Origin: Proteocatella sp041738345
GTDB lineage: Bacteria; Bacillota; Clostridia; Peptostreptococcales; Filifactoraceae
Length of the DNA stretch: 64,000 nt
Direction: 5' to 3'
Assembly (NCBI GenBank): GCA_041738345.1
Contig: JBGSPX010000059.1
Span: 124,001 to 188,000, forward strand
Positions 35,358-43,056 of this stretch are shown here, in pieces. The notes below the pieces were generated by a model. That model was not told where the DNA came from. It saw nothing but the letters and a program-made list of their open reading frames with translations, and searched no databases. A program made the position numbers and the translations under genes. Position 1 is the stretch's first letter. Each line of letters starts with the position of its first letter.

Positions 35358-36558
35358 CTTGACTTTCTTTCAGTTTTATTTTGCTACCTTCTTTTAAATC
35401 TTTTGGATTTAAAATTTTGGTGTCCTTTGAAATAAATTCATCTAGTTCTTCTATTTTAACGTCTCTTCTATTTCCTATAATATTTACGGCTATTTTCTTA
35501 GCACTTCCGTTTTCTTCTATAAATATATAGCTACTTTCGCCCTCTTGAACTACATACTGCGCATCTACTACTAGCGCATTATCATAACTCTTAGTAATTA
35601 TTTCTACGGTCGTTGTAAGTGAAAGTAAGAAGGTGTTTTCTTCAGTTTTAGGAATTTCTATTTTGGCAAGTATAGTGCCTGTATTTTTATCTACAAAGGG
35701 TGAGACATATGTTATCTTAGAGCTTATCTTCTTATCGGGAGAAGAGGCTGGATATACGTTTACGATTTGGCCTACTGCTATCTCGCCAACATATTTTTCA
35801 TCTATTTTTATTTGGGCATAACGGTTTGCAGTCTTAGCTATTTCTACAATTTGCGCGCCGGTTTGTACGATTTCGCCCTTAGATGTATATTTTTTGGTAA
35901 TAAGTCCATCTACAGGACTTTTTATAATATATTTTGAAGCATCTTTTTCTGCATTTTTAAGACTTACTCTTGCTTTTGAAAGCTGGCTCTGCTGACGTTT
36001 TGCCTCTGTGCCACCGTCTGAATAAGAATTCATTTTTATCTGCGCACTTTGTAGCTCTAGTTTTTTCTTTTCTACGCTGCGTGACAGTTCTTCAACTTCT
36101 TGACTTGATATTATTCCTGATTCAAAAAGCTGTTGTTTTTTGGCGTAGTCTTCTTGTAGTGCTTCTAGTTCTAATTTTAGACGTGCTACATCTTTTTGAG
36201 CGAGTTCATAGCTTGTGCTAATCGTTGCACTGTAGTTACTATCTGCAAGTGAAACTTCAGCCGCTTTTTCATCTATGTTTTTTTGAAGGTCTTTTGGGTC
36301 AAGCTTTGCAATGATTTGATTTTTGCGTACTCTATCGCCTTCTTCACCCTCCATAAACAAAATTTCTCCGCCTGCCTGTGAATTTAGGGTAAGCGCTTCA
36401 TCTGAAACAATTTCGCCGCTTGCAAGCACTATGTTTTCATAGGTTTTTATCTGGGGCATGATATAGCTAACTTCAATCGGACGGGTATTAAAATAAACTG
36501 CGATGCCTATAGCTAGTGCGATAATTACGGCTATAATTATTTTCTTGGTTGATATCAT
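35350..36558 (-). CDS. HlyD/MacA-like membrane fusion adaptor
   Basis: This 402-residue adaptor has an N-terminal membrane anchor (KKIIIAVIIALAIGIAVYF), a biotinyl-lipoyl-like half (GGEILFMEGEEGDRVRKNQII), a long coiled-coil hairpin at about 85-215, the second lipoyl half (KYIIKSPVDGLITKKYTSKG) and beta-barrel domains. It is the first gene of a three-gene operon with the FtsX-like permease and ATPase. In Gram-positive bacteria such adaptors act without an outer-membrane channel, at the external face. Confidence 0.9.
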   Translation of the reverse strand: MISTKKIIIAVIIALAIGIAVYFNTRPIEVSYIMPQIKTYENIVLASGEIVSDEALTLNSQAGGEILFMEGEEGDRVRKNQIIAKLDPKDLQKNIDEKAAEVSLADSNYSATISTSYELAQKDVARLKLELEALQEDYAKKQQLFESGIISSQEVEELSRSVEKKKLELQSAQIKMNSYSDGGTEAKRQQSQLSKARVSLKNAEKDASKYIIKSPVDGLITKKYTSKGEIVQTGAQIVEIAKTANRYAQIKIDEKYVGEIAVGQIVNVYPASSPDKKISSKITYVSPFVDKNTGTILAKIEIPKTEENTFLLSLTTTVEIITKSYDNALVVDAQYVVQEGESSYIFIEENGSAKKIAVNIIGNRRDVKIEELDEFISKDTKILNPKDLKEGSKIKLKESQGE

Positions 36559-36598
36559 AGTTCGCTCGCTTTCTTATGTTCAAAAATACCTTTATGCC

Positions 36599-36629
36599 AA
36601 AAATGCCCCCTAAGCTAGGCTCAGAGGGC
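36599..36629 (-). terminator. Terminator of the ferritin gene
   Basis: On the minus strand GCCCTCTGAGC pairs with GCTTAGGGGGC over a CTA loop, 11 pairs including G-U wobbles, followed by ATTTTTG. It lies about 34 bases past the ferritin stop codon. Confidence 0.75.
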
Positions 36630-36662
36630 AATATATTAGGTTTTTTAAAATTAAAGTGCTGA

Positions 36663-37175
36663 TTAAAGTACTAATGATGGTGCAGTATATACTCTAGTTG
36701 CAAGTTCTGCATCTAGAAGGTATAGTCCTTTGGCATCGTCTCCAAAAAGCTCCATTTTCTTAACAAGGCCATCTGCATTTGTTTCTTCTTCGCCCTGTTC
36801 TTTTACAAACCACTCTAAGAACTGAGTTGTTCTGTAATCTTTTACTTCTACAGCTTGACCGTAGATGTTGTGGATAAGGCTTGTTACGAAGAATTCATGC
36901 TCTAGCGCTACTTCTAGTGGCATTTTTAGGCCTTCAAAAACCTTATCTGGTTTTGCGATAGCTTCTAGGGTTACTTTTAGGCCATTGTTTTGCATATATT
37001 CCATAAATAGCATTGCATGGTCTCTTTCTTCTTGAGCCTGGATTTTGTACCAGTTTGCAAAGCCATCTAGGCCATTTTCTTTATAGTAGTTTGAAATGTC
37101 AAGGTAAAGATAAGCGGAATATAATTCGTGGTTGATTTGTTCGTTCAACAATTGTGCTACTTTTTCGTTAAGCAT
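36663..37175 (-). CDS. ftnA: Ferritin
   Basis: This 170-residue protein is a non-haem ferritin that oxidises and stores iron in a cytoplasmic 24-mer. The diiron site residues are visible: E17 in NHELYSAYLYLD, E50/H53 in QAQEERDHAMLF, E94 in LEHEFF and Q127/E130 in FVKEQGEEE. The length is normal for bacterial FtnA. The ATG follows AGAGGAGG. The gene has its own terminator and is probably monocistronic. It protects against iron and peroxide stress in anaerobes. Confidence 0.96.
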   Translation of the reverse strand: MLNEKVAQLLNEQINHELYSAYLYLDISNYYKENGLDGFANWYKIQAQEERDHAMLFMEYMQNNGLKVTLEAIAKPDKVFEGLKMPLEVALEHEFFVTSLIHNIYGQAVEVKDYRTTQFLEWFVKEQGEEETNADGLVKKMELFGDDAKGLYLLDAELATRVYTAPSLVL

Positions 37176-37242
37176 TTTTATTTCCTCCTCTTTTTTCTAA
37201 ATATCGTCAATTATATACATACCCATTATATCATATTTTTAA

Positions 37243-39057
37243 TTAATCATAAATATTATATGATCTACATTTTCTATAAAATGTCGCTTTTCCTATGCCT
37301 AATAGTCTGCAGATTTCATCTATCGTTATATTATTCTGAGCTTTATATTCAAGTGCTTTTAGAATTTCTTGTTTTTCTAGGTCTTCTATTTTTGTTATTT
37401 TATATACGGATTTAGCGGTTTTAGAATCATTAAGCTGCCAAATACTCAGACCTTGATTTTGAAATCTTGGAGGTAAGTCTTTTTGCGATATACTTATTCC
37501 CTCTGCCATATTTACGGCATATTCTATAGTATTTTGAAGTTCTCTTATATTACCTTTCCATATATGGTTTTTTATGATATAAAGTGCTTCTACATCTATA
37601 GTTTTTACTTTTTTTGCAAGTTTTTGAGCGTATTTTTCTAAAAAATACTCTGTTATAAGTTCAATGTCCTCGCCTCTTTCGCTAAGGCTTGGGATATGAA
37701 GCGGAATTACATTTAATCTATAATACAGGTCTTCTCTAAACTCTTTATTTCTCACTTTTTGTTCAAGGTTTACATTAGTAGAGGCTATTATTCTTACGTC
37801 TACATCTATCTGACGACTTCCTCCCACTCTAGTAACTTTTCCATCTTGTATAACTCTAAGCAATTTGGGCTGAAGGTGAAGCGGCATATCACCTATTTCG
37901 TCAAGTAAAAGCGTTCCTCTATGTGCAAGTTCAAATTTCCCCGGATGCCCACCTTTTGAAGCCCCTGTAAATGCACCCTCACTGTATCCAAACAGCTCAC
38001 TTTCAAAGAGATTTTCGGGTATGGCGCTACAGTTTATAGCTATGAATGGTTCTTTTCTTCGCTCGCTGTGATGATGAATTGCTCTTGCAAAAAGTTCTTT
38101 CCCTGTACCACTTTCTCCGGTTATGAGGACTGTGGAGTTGCTATTTGCGGCTTTTTTTGCAAATTGAACGGTAGCTTCCATAATGCTGCTCTTATATATT
38201 ATATTGTCAAATGGTGTAGCTATATTCGCAGAAATTATATTTCTCGCTGATTTTATAAGTCTTTGAATTTCTTGAATTATAATAACTACAGACTGTACTT
38301 TACTTTCGTCTTCTAGTATCTTCGTGCTTATCGTACCGCTTATAAAATGCCCGTCATTGTGTTTGAATTCAAATTCTTTACTGTCAAGCTTATGGTTAAG
38401 GTTAAAGCTTTTTAAATTGGTATGATTTATTATTTCTTGTATATTCTTAAATTTTTGAGCAGACATAGCTAGAAGATTGTCCGCAATCTTATTTTTGTAT
38501 TTTATATCGCCTATGCCATCTACTATTATTATTCCCCTATCCATAACATCCATTATAGTCTGAAGCTGATTAGCTAGGATTTTTATTTCACTGCTACGCT
38601 CTTTTTCGATAAGCGTAGAGGCTATCATATCTGACATTTTTTGAAGAAATATTAAAATATTAACTTCGTTTTTTAATAATCTTTTCTTTTGGGCTTCATC
38701 AAAAGCAATGAGGCCTATAGTGCCTTCTGCTATGCCTTCTACTTTTATTGGGTTTACTACTTCCGCACATTCGGTACACACTTCTTTTTGACTACAGTTT
38801 TGACATACCTTAGCTTGTTTGGGATTGTGAACTATATAGGGCTTATTATCTCTTAGACAGCTTGCAAATACTCCATCTATGCTTATTTTTTCACCTATCT
38901 GCTGTTTGTACTTGCCTGTGCCTGCAATTCTGACAAGGTTTTTATCGGTTATCGTGACATCTATTTCTATAACGCTTGATATCGCTTCTGCGATTTGCTG
39001 AAGTGTTTTTTGTATTTTTAAAAGTTCCAATTTTTCACTCCTCGCTTTGGATGTCAT
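37243..39057 (-). CDS. Sigma-54-dependent activator, CdsR-like
   Basis: This is a 604-residue enhancer-binding protein. The N-terminus (about 20-130) looks like a sensor domain with the cysteine motif C85-x2-C88-x5-C94-x2-C97. A PAS-like domain follows at about 150-265. The AAA+ domain has GESGTGKELFARA, the sigma-54 contact loop GAFTGA and LLDEIGDMPLHLQ. A Fis-type helix-turn-helix ends the protein (ITIDEICRLLGIGKATFYRK). A cysteine desulfidase gene with a sigma-54 promoter lies close by, as for cdsR/cdsB in Clostridioides difficile. I infer that it activates that gene in response to cysteine, perhaps through the four cysteines. It overlaps the fic gene by 23 bases. Confidence 0.82.
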   Translation of the reverse strand: MTSKARSEKLELLKIQKTLQQIAEAISSVIEIDVTITDKNLVRIAGTGKYKQQIGEKISIDGVFASCLRDNKPYIVHNPKQAKVCQNCSQKEVCTECAEVVNPIKVEGIAEGTIGLIAFDEAQKKRLLKNEVNILIFLQKMSDMIASTLIEKERSSEIKILANQLQTIMDVMDRGIIIVDGIGDIKYKNKIADNLLAMSAQKFKNIQEIINHTNLKSFNLNHKLDSKEFEFKHNDGHFISGTISTKILEDESKVQSVVIIIQEIQRLIKSARNIISANIATPFDNIIYKSSIMEATVQFAKKAANSNSTVLITGESGTGKELFARAIHHHSERRKEPFIAINCSAIPENLFESELFGYSEGAFTGASKGGHPGKFELAHRGTLLLDEIGDMPLHLQPKLLRVIQDGKVTRVGGSRQIDVDVRIIASTNVNLEQKVRNKEFREDLYYRLNVIPLHIPSLSERGEDIELITEYFLEKYAQKLAKKVKTIDVEALYIIKNHIWKGNIRELQNTIEYAVNMAEGISISQKDLPPRFQNQGLSIWQLNDSKTAKSVYKITKIEDLEKQEILKALEYKAQNNITIDEICRLLGIGKATFYRKCRSYNIYD

Positions 39058-39721
39058 CTACTACTAATTTATATATTTTACTTTTTTTGCCACATATTGC
39101 TTCGGTTTTTAAAAGGCGTTCTTCGTAGCTCATCTGATTCAGAATTTCAAAAAACATCGCTTCAAATTTTTCGTTACTAAGCCCCATAGATTCTATACTT
39201 GCTTCTAGCATTTCTTCTTTTGATACTTTGCTAAATTCTAAATTATAGCCGAGTACATTGCACAGGTATTTTATAAATACTCTCTGTGTTCTTCCGTTGC
39301 CTTCTCTAAAGGGATGAATCGCATTTATTTCGCCAAAGTAATAAGCCAGCCTTACTACTAAGGCTTCTTTCTTTAGCCCTATAAGGTATTTCTCTGCTTT
39401 TAAGGCTGCAAATATTTCTTCTGAATAAGTTTTTATGTTGTTAAATGGACAAAACAAAACACCCTTGGAAATATCAACTGTTCTCGTTTCTCCCGCCCAG
39501 CTGTAGATATCGCCAAATATAAATTTGTGTATCTCCAGCAGATGTTTAAAATCCAGATTGCCTCTCAAGGGGTTTTGTTCTGCATGCATTATTTTTATGT
39601 TTGTTATGTCTCGTTCTGCATCATCTAGAAGTGTTTGGTTCTTATATCCAAATAGGTTTATAAGTACTTCTGAATCAATATAGCAGTATTTCTTATCATA
39701 AATCGGCTCATAATTACTCAT
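39035..39721 (-). CDS. Fic toxin (class I), partner of VbhA-like antitoxin
   Basis: This 228-residue Fic/DOC protein has the intact catalytic loop IHPFREGNGRTQR near residue 135 and the FKHLLEIHKFIFGDIYSWAGE segment typical of FicT/VbhT-like toxins. It has no inhibitory motif of its own; the small upstream gene supplies it. Such toxins AMPylate targets, for example DNA gyrase and topoisomerase IV in the VbhT/FicT branch. Its stop codon lies 23 bases inside the start of the sigma-54 activator gene, so the toxin module and the regulator are translated from one message. Confidence 0.88.
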   Translation of the reverse strand: MSNYEPIYDKKYCYIDSEVLINLFGYKNQTLLDDAERDITNIKIMHAEQNPLRGNLDFKHLLEIHKFIFGDIYSWAGETRTVDISKGVLFCPFNNIKTYSEEIFAALKAEKYLIGLKKEALVVRLAYYFGEINAIHPFREGNGRTQRVFIKYLCNVLGYNLEFSKVSKEEMLEASIESMGLSNEKFEAMFFEILNQMSYEERLLKTEAICGKKSKIYKLVVDDIQSEE

Positions 39722-39728
39722 AGGCGGC

Positions 39729-39929
39729 CTACTTATGACTACGAGCTCTAAGTTTATGATACTCTATTGCACTATTTAGTGCTGAGTTATAGGAGGTCTC
39801 TCCACTTAGTATACTCTTTAGCGTGCTTATGTTCTGTTCGTTAAGCGGCAAATCTTCCATTGCCATCGTTGCGTTTACTTCGCTGATTATTGATGAATAA
39901 CTATGTCTTTCTTCGATAAATAGTTCCAT
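39729..39929 (-). CDS. VbhA-like antitoxin
   Basis: This 66-residue protein precedes the Fic toxin by 7 bases, as in class I Fic modules. The region EVNATMAMEDLPL resembles the VbhA inhibitory helix, (S/T)-x3-E-(G/N). Here it reads T21-MAM-E25-D26, with Asp in place of Gly/Asn, so the inhibitory Glu is kept. A C-terminal helical part (SALNSAIEYHKLRARSH) matches antitoxin_VbhA-type ends. The ATG follows GGGG at 6 bases and a consensus promoter. Confidence 0.8.
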   Translation of the reverse strand: MELFIEERHSYSSIISEVNATMAMEDLPLNEQNISTLKSILSGETSYNSALNSAIEYHKLRARSHK

Positions 39930-39963
39930 AAATTACCCCGCGCTTCATAATATTCTTATGATT

Positions 39964-39992
39964 ATTATACCATGAAATACTATTATTTTCAA
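39964..39992 (-). promoter_or_regulatory. Sigma-A promoter of the antitoxin-toxin-activator operon
   Basis: On the minus strand, TTGAAA and TATAAT are separated by exactly 17 bases, one of the best promoters in the window, about 35 bases before the antitoxin ATG. No clear terminator separates it from the desulfidase gene upstream, so that transcript could also read through. Confidence 0.7.
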
Positions 39993-40025
39993 GGTTTTTA
40001 TGCACTTTAGCTATTGACTCAGCGC

Positions 40026-41288
40026 TTAGTTTTCACTTATCATAAGCGTTAGAATTTCAACGTCAGTCTGTCTCATTCCTTGTTTTGCCATGATTCCAAT
40101 ATTTTTTATTGTAGTATCTATATCCGTAGTAACAAGACCTTCTCCTGATCCAAATACTTCTCCATCTGCTGCCATTATATAACCCATTATCGCCGCATCT
40201 AATGATGATGCTATTTTAGCTGCACATGATGGTTTTGCGCCATCACATACTATACCTGATACATTTGCAAGTGAATTTACAAGTGTATTTTTAATTACTG
40301 TAAATGGCTCGTCGTGAAGGTATGCTATCGCTGCACCTGCGGCACATGCTGCACTTACTGCGCCGCAATATGCACTAAGTTTTCCAATACCTGCTTTTTG
40401 GTGAATTGCAAGTAGATTAGCAAGTGTAAGTGCTCTATAAAGTTTTTCTTGTGACACATGAAGATCTTTTGCATATAGTATAACTGGGATTGATACAGTC
40501 ATACCTTGGTTTCCACTTCCTGAATTTATTACAACAGGAAGTACGCATCCGCTCATTCTTGCATCTGAGCCTGCTGCTGCATATGCTTTAGCAATATTTT
40601 TTATATCGTTTCCATAATGTTTTACAAGAGTTCTTCCTACTGCTGCTCCATAATGGTTTTTCATTCCTTCTTCAGCGATTTCCATATTGCATTTTATCTG
40701 TCTATCTAACATAGCTTTTACAAGTTCTACATCTACTGTATTTGCGAATTCATATATGTTTTTTACGCTTAGGTTTGAACGATCTAATTTTTTTTGTGCT
40801 TTTGCTTCTTGCTCATTTTTTTCAAATAGTACTTTTTTGTTTTTTTCTACTTTTATAACATTGGTGTGGCTATCTGAAATTATTACTACGGCTTCTTCTT
40901 CACCTTTTATCGCAGTCATTTCAATATAAAGATTTTCTACACCTTTTGCAAGTGTAACTTCACACATCTTTTCTGCTAAAAGTTCTTTAGTTCTTACGAT
41001 ATGTTCTGGCTTTACTGAAGTAAGGACTTCAAGTTCTTTCGTCGCATCTCCACCTACTGCTCCAAGTATTGCACTTGTTTCTATACCCTTCATATTTCCT
41101 GTTGTTGGTACAGTTACACCTTTTACATTTTTTATTATGTTTCCGCTACAATGTGCGATTAGTTTTTCTGGCATAGCGCCTAATACTTCTCTTGCTTTAG
41201 CTGCTGCAAGTGCAATGGCGATTGGCTCTGTACATCCAAGTGCTGGTCTTAACTCTTCTTCTAGTATATCTACAAAATTCTCAAACAT
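40026..41288 (-). CDS. cdsB: L-cysteine desulfidase (CdsB/CyuA-like; UPF0597, serine dehydratase alpha fold)
   Basis: This 420-residue protein is of the UPF0597/L-cysteine desulfidase family, which splits cysteine to pyruvate, ammonia and sulfide with a 4Fe-4S cluster. Landmarks are ALGCTEPIAIALAAAKARE near residue 17, MSGCVLPVVINSGSGNQGMT, KLSAYCGAVSAACAAGAA and CDGAKPSCAAKIASSLDAA, which hold the likely cluster cysteines. Length is normal. A canonical sigma-54 promoter lies about 90 bases upstream, and a sigma-54 activator is encoded three genes downstream. In C. difficile CdsB frees toxin genes from cysteine repression; the role here is probably cysteine catabolism. L-serine as substrate is an alternative. 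Confidence 0.85.
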   Translation of the reverse strand: MFENFVDILEEELRPALGCTEPIAIALAAAKAREVLGAMPEKLIAHCSGNIIKNVKGVTVPTTGNMKGIETSAILGAVGGDATKELEVLTSVKPEHIVRTKELLAEKMCEVTLAKGVENLYIEMTAIKGEEEAVVIISDSHTNVIKVEKNKKVLFEKNEQEAKAQKKLDRSNLSVKNIYEFANTVDVELVKAMLDRQIKCNMEIAEEGMKNHYGAAVGRTLVKHYGNDIKNIAKAYAAAGSDARMSGCVLPVVINSGSGNQGMTVSIPVILYAKDLHVSQEKLYRALTLANLLAIHQKAGIGKLSAYCGAVSAACAAGAAIAYLHDEPFTVIKNTLVNSLANVSGIVCDGAKPSCAAKIASSLDAAIMGYIMAADGEVFGSGEGLVTTDIDTTIKNIGIMAKQGMRQTDVEILTLMISEN

Positions 41289-41378
41289 AATTTTCTCCTT
41301 TTTATCTAAGTAATATTTTTAACATTTTTATGACTTTTATATGACTTTTACAAATTTATTTAGCTTACCTTAAGATAA

Positions 41379-41396
41379 AAGCAATTTTCATGCCAA
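41379..41396 (-). promoter_or_regulatory. Sigma-54 (-24/-12) promoter of cdsB
   Basis: The minus-strand sequence TTGGCATGAAAATTGCTT matches the sigma-54 consensus YTGGCACGrNNNTTGCW at the invariant GG and GC, which are exactly 12 bases apart. The start would be near 41369, leaving a leader of about 80 bases before the desulfidase ATG (AAGGAG at 6 bases). Confidence 0.8.
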
Positions 41397-41468
41397 GTAT
41401 CCTTATCCATTGATATCAAGCTTATAGCTTACTTTAGCATCATATTTCAATGATATTACTAAGCTTTA

Positions 41469-41536
41469 AGTTTCATTTTGATATAGTTCATAATTATTCC
41501 TAGTTTCATTTTGATACTAAAGTTTCATTTTGGTAC
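41469..41536. repeat. Three dyad direct repeats, likely activator binding sites
   Basis: The word AGTTTCATTTTGATA(C/T) occurs at 41469-41484 and 41502-41517, with AGTTTCATTTTGGTAC at 41521-41536. Each is itself an imperfect dyad, GTTTCA-N3-TGATAC. Centres lie about 105, 140 and 160 bases upstream of the sigma-54 start, the usual range for enhancer sites. They also lie 80-145 bases before the plus-strand polysaccharide operon and could affect both. Confidence 0.65.
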
Positions 41537-41614
41537 TTCCAAAACTTCAAAACTTTAGGTATTATATTACAAGGTTAAATTTTAAAAATAGAGAAGTATT
41601 AATGGAGTATTATA

Positions 41615-42343
41615 ATGAAGGAAATCAATAATAAAGATTTGCTTACAGTGTCAAGATTTGAAAAAAAATATCTGATATCAAAAATTGAAGCCGCCAAAAT
41701 AAATAATTTGTTTTCAGCAGTATTAAAAGCTGATAGTCACAATGAAGGCGATGGATATATGGTTCGTTCTTTATATTTTGATAGTTTTGATGACAGTGAT
41801 TTTTATGATAAAGAAAACGGTTATAATTACCGAAAAAAAATTAGACTCAGAATCTATTCTTGTGATTCTCAAACTGCTAAACTTGAAAAAAAAGAAAAAT
41901 GGGGTACTAATCAATGGAAACGAAGTCTTAATATTTCTAAATTAGATGCTGAGAAACTTATTTCAGGTGATTTTTCTCCACTTTTGAACTATAATTCTGA
42001 ATTTGCATTTGAGCTTTATGAAATAATGAGTATTGGGATTTACAGACCTCGGTGTATTGTAGAGTATGATAGAACAGCTTATATCGTGGAAGAAAACGAA
42101 ATAAGGCTTACTTTGGATTCAAATATACGTGCTACGGAATCCTGTTATGATTTATTTTCTAAAAACTTAAATCTTACGCCCGTATGTGACCCTGAAAATG
42201 TCACTCTCGAAGTAAAGTATAATGGTTTTCTGCTTTCTTATGTAACGGAATTACTTTCTACTTGCAACCGAAGACCTACTTCTAACAGCAAGTATGTAAT
42301 GGGCAGAAGCTCAAGTCGATTTAATATGGATGGATATATTTAA
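41615..42343 (+). CDS. VTC-domain protein (polyphosphate-polymerase-like)
   Basis: This 242-residue protein consists of a VTC domain, a tunnel-fold of basic and acidic strands. Visible are SRFEKKYLIS near residue 11, VRSLYFDSF, the KLEKKEK segment with E/K alternation, IVEYDRTAYI and TLEVKYNGFL near the end. Eukaryotic VTC4 makes polyphosphate, while bacterial VTC proteins linked to DUF4956 and CotH genes occur in exopolysaccharide loci and their function is unsettled. It is the first gene of the eight-gene operon, 21 bases before the DUF4956 gene. No signal peptide is seen, so it should be cytoplasmic. Confidence 0.8.
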   Translation: MKEINNKDLLTVSRFEKKYLISKIEAAKINNLFSAVLKADSHNEGDGYMVRSLYFDSFDDSDFYDKENGYNYRKKIRLRIYSCDSQTAKLEKKEKWGTNQWKRSLNISKLDAEKLISGDFSPLLNYNSEFAFELYEIMSIGIYRPRCIVEYDRTAYIVEENEIRLTLDSNIRATESCYDLFSKNLNLTPVCDPENVTLEVKYNGFLLSYVTELLSTCNRRPTSNSKYVMGRSSSRFNMDGYI

Positions 42344-42364
42344 AAATTTAAATTTGGAGGAATT

Positions 42365-43045
42365 ATGAAAGAACAAATACTCAATCTTTTGATTACGAAT
42401 ACTACTGCGCTGACACTTGAGGATATACTGCTCAATTTTTTTATTTCAGGGGTTTTAGCAGTTATAATATATATTTCTTACAGCATTTCACATTCGGGGC
42501 CAGTTTATAGTGCAAGATTTAATGTTTCACTTATAATGCTTACGCTTATAACTACACTGGTAATGAATGTTATAGGAAATAACGTAGCGCTTTCGCTTGG
42601 AATGGTCGGAGCTCTTTCTATTGTAAGATTTAGAACCGCTATAAAAGATCCTCGTGATACAGCTTATATATTTTGGAGTATTGCAATCGGAATATGTTGC
42701 GGCGTTTCGGAATATGTGATTGCGACTATCGGAAGTCTAGTTATATTCTTATTTTTAATTTTGTTTGGGTTTGTAAAAGCTAATGAGCGTTATCTTTTGG
42801 TCATAAGAGCTAAAAGAGCGGTTTCTGAGGACATAAGAAAAACTGTAGACCGCGTATACAGTGCAAAAGCAAATCTTCGTGTCGAAAATACTACTGAACA
42901 AAGTGCTGAATATATATATGAACTTTCTTCATCGCTTATTAATGATACTAAGAAAAAAAATATTAATATTATGGATGAATTATATAAATTAGAAGGCATA
43001 AGTAATGTCAATCTAGTGTGTCAAAATGATGAAATAAACCGATAA
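42365..43045 (+). CDS. DUF4956 membrane protein
   Basis: This 226-residue integral membrane protein has three to four helices in the first 130 residues. They include FISGVLAVIIYISYSISHSG and the conserved block GNNVALSLGMVGALSIVRFRTAIKD (quoted only as the key phrase GALSIVRFRT), followed by ISIAIGICCG-like segments. The C-terminal 90 residues form a soluble alpha/beta domain. DUF4956 genes usually lie between VTC and CotH genes, as here. The function is unknown; a structural link between the VTC protein and the synthase complex is possible. Confidence 0.82.
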   Translation: MKEQILNLLITNTTALTLEDILLNFFISGVLAVIIYISYSISHSGPVYSARFNVSLIMLTLITTLVMNVIGNNVALSLGMVGALSIVRFRTAIKDPRDTAYIFWSIAIGICCGVSEYVIATIGSLVIFLFLILFGFVKANERYLLVIRAKRAVSEDIRKTVDRVYSAKANLRVENTTEQSAEYIYELSSSLINDTKKKNINIMDELYKLEGISNVNLVCQNDEINR

Positions 43046-43056
43046 GGAGCCCGTAT

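Noticed and set aside
41469..41536. CRISPR-like array
   Set aside because: Three short words with unequal spacing (33 and 19 bases) and dyad symmetry fit protein binding sites, not a repeat-spacer array; no cas gene is present.
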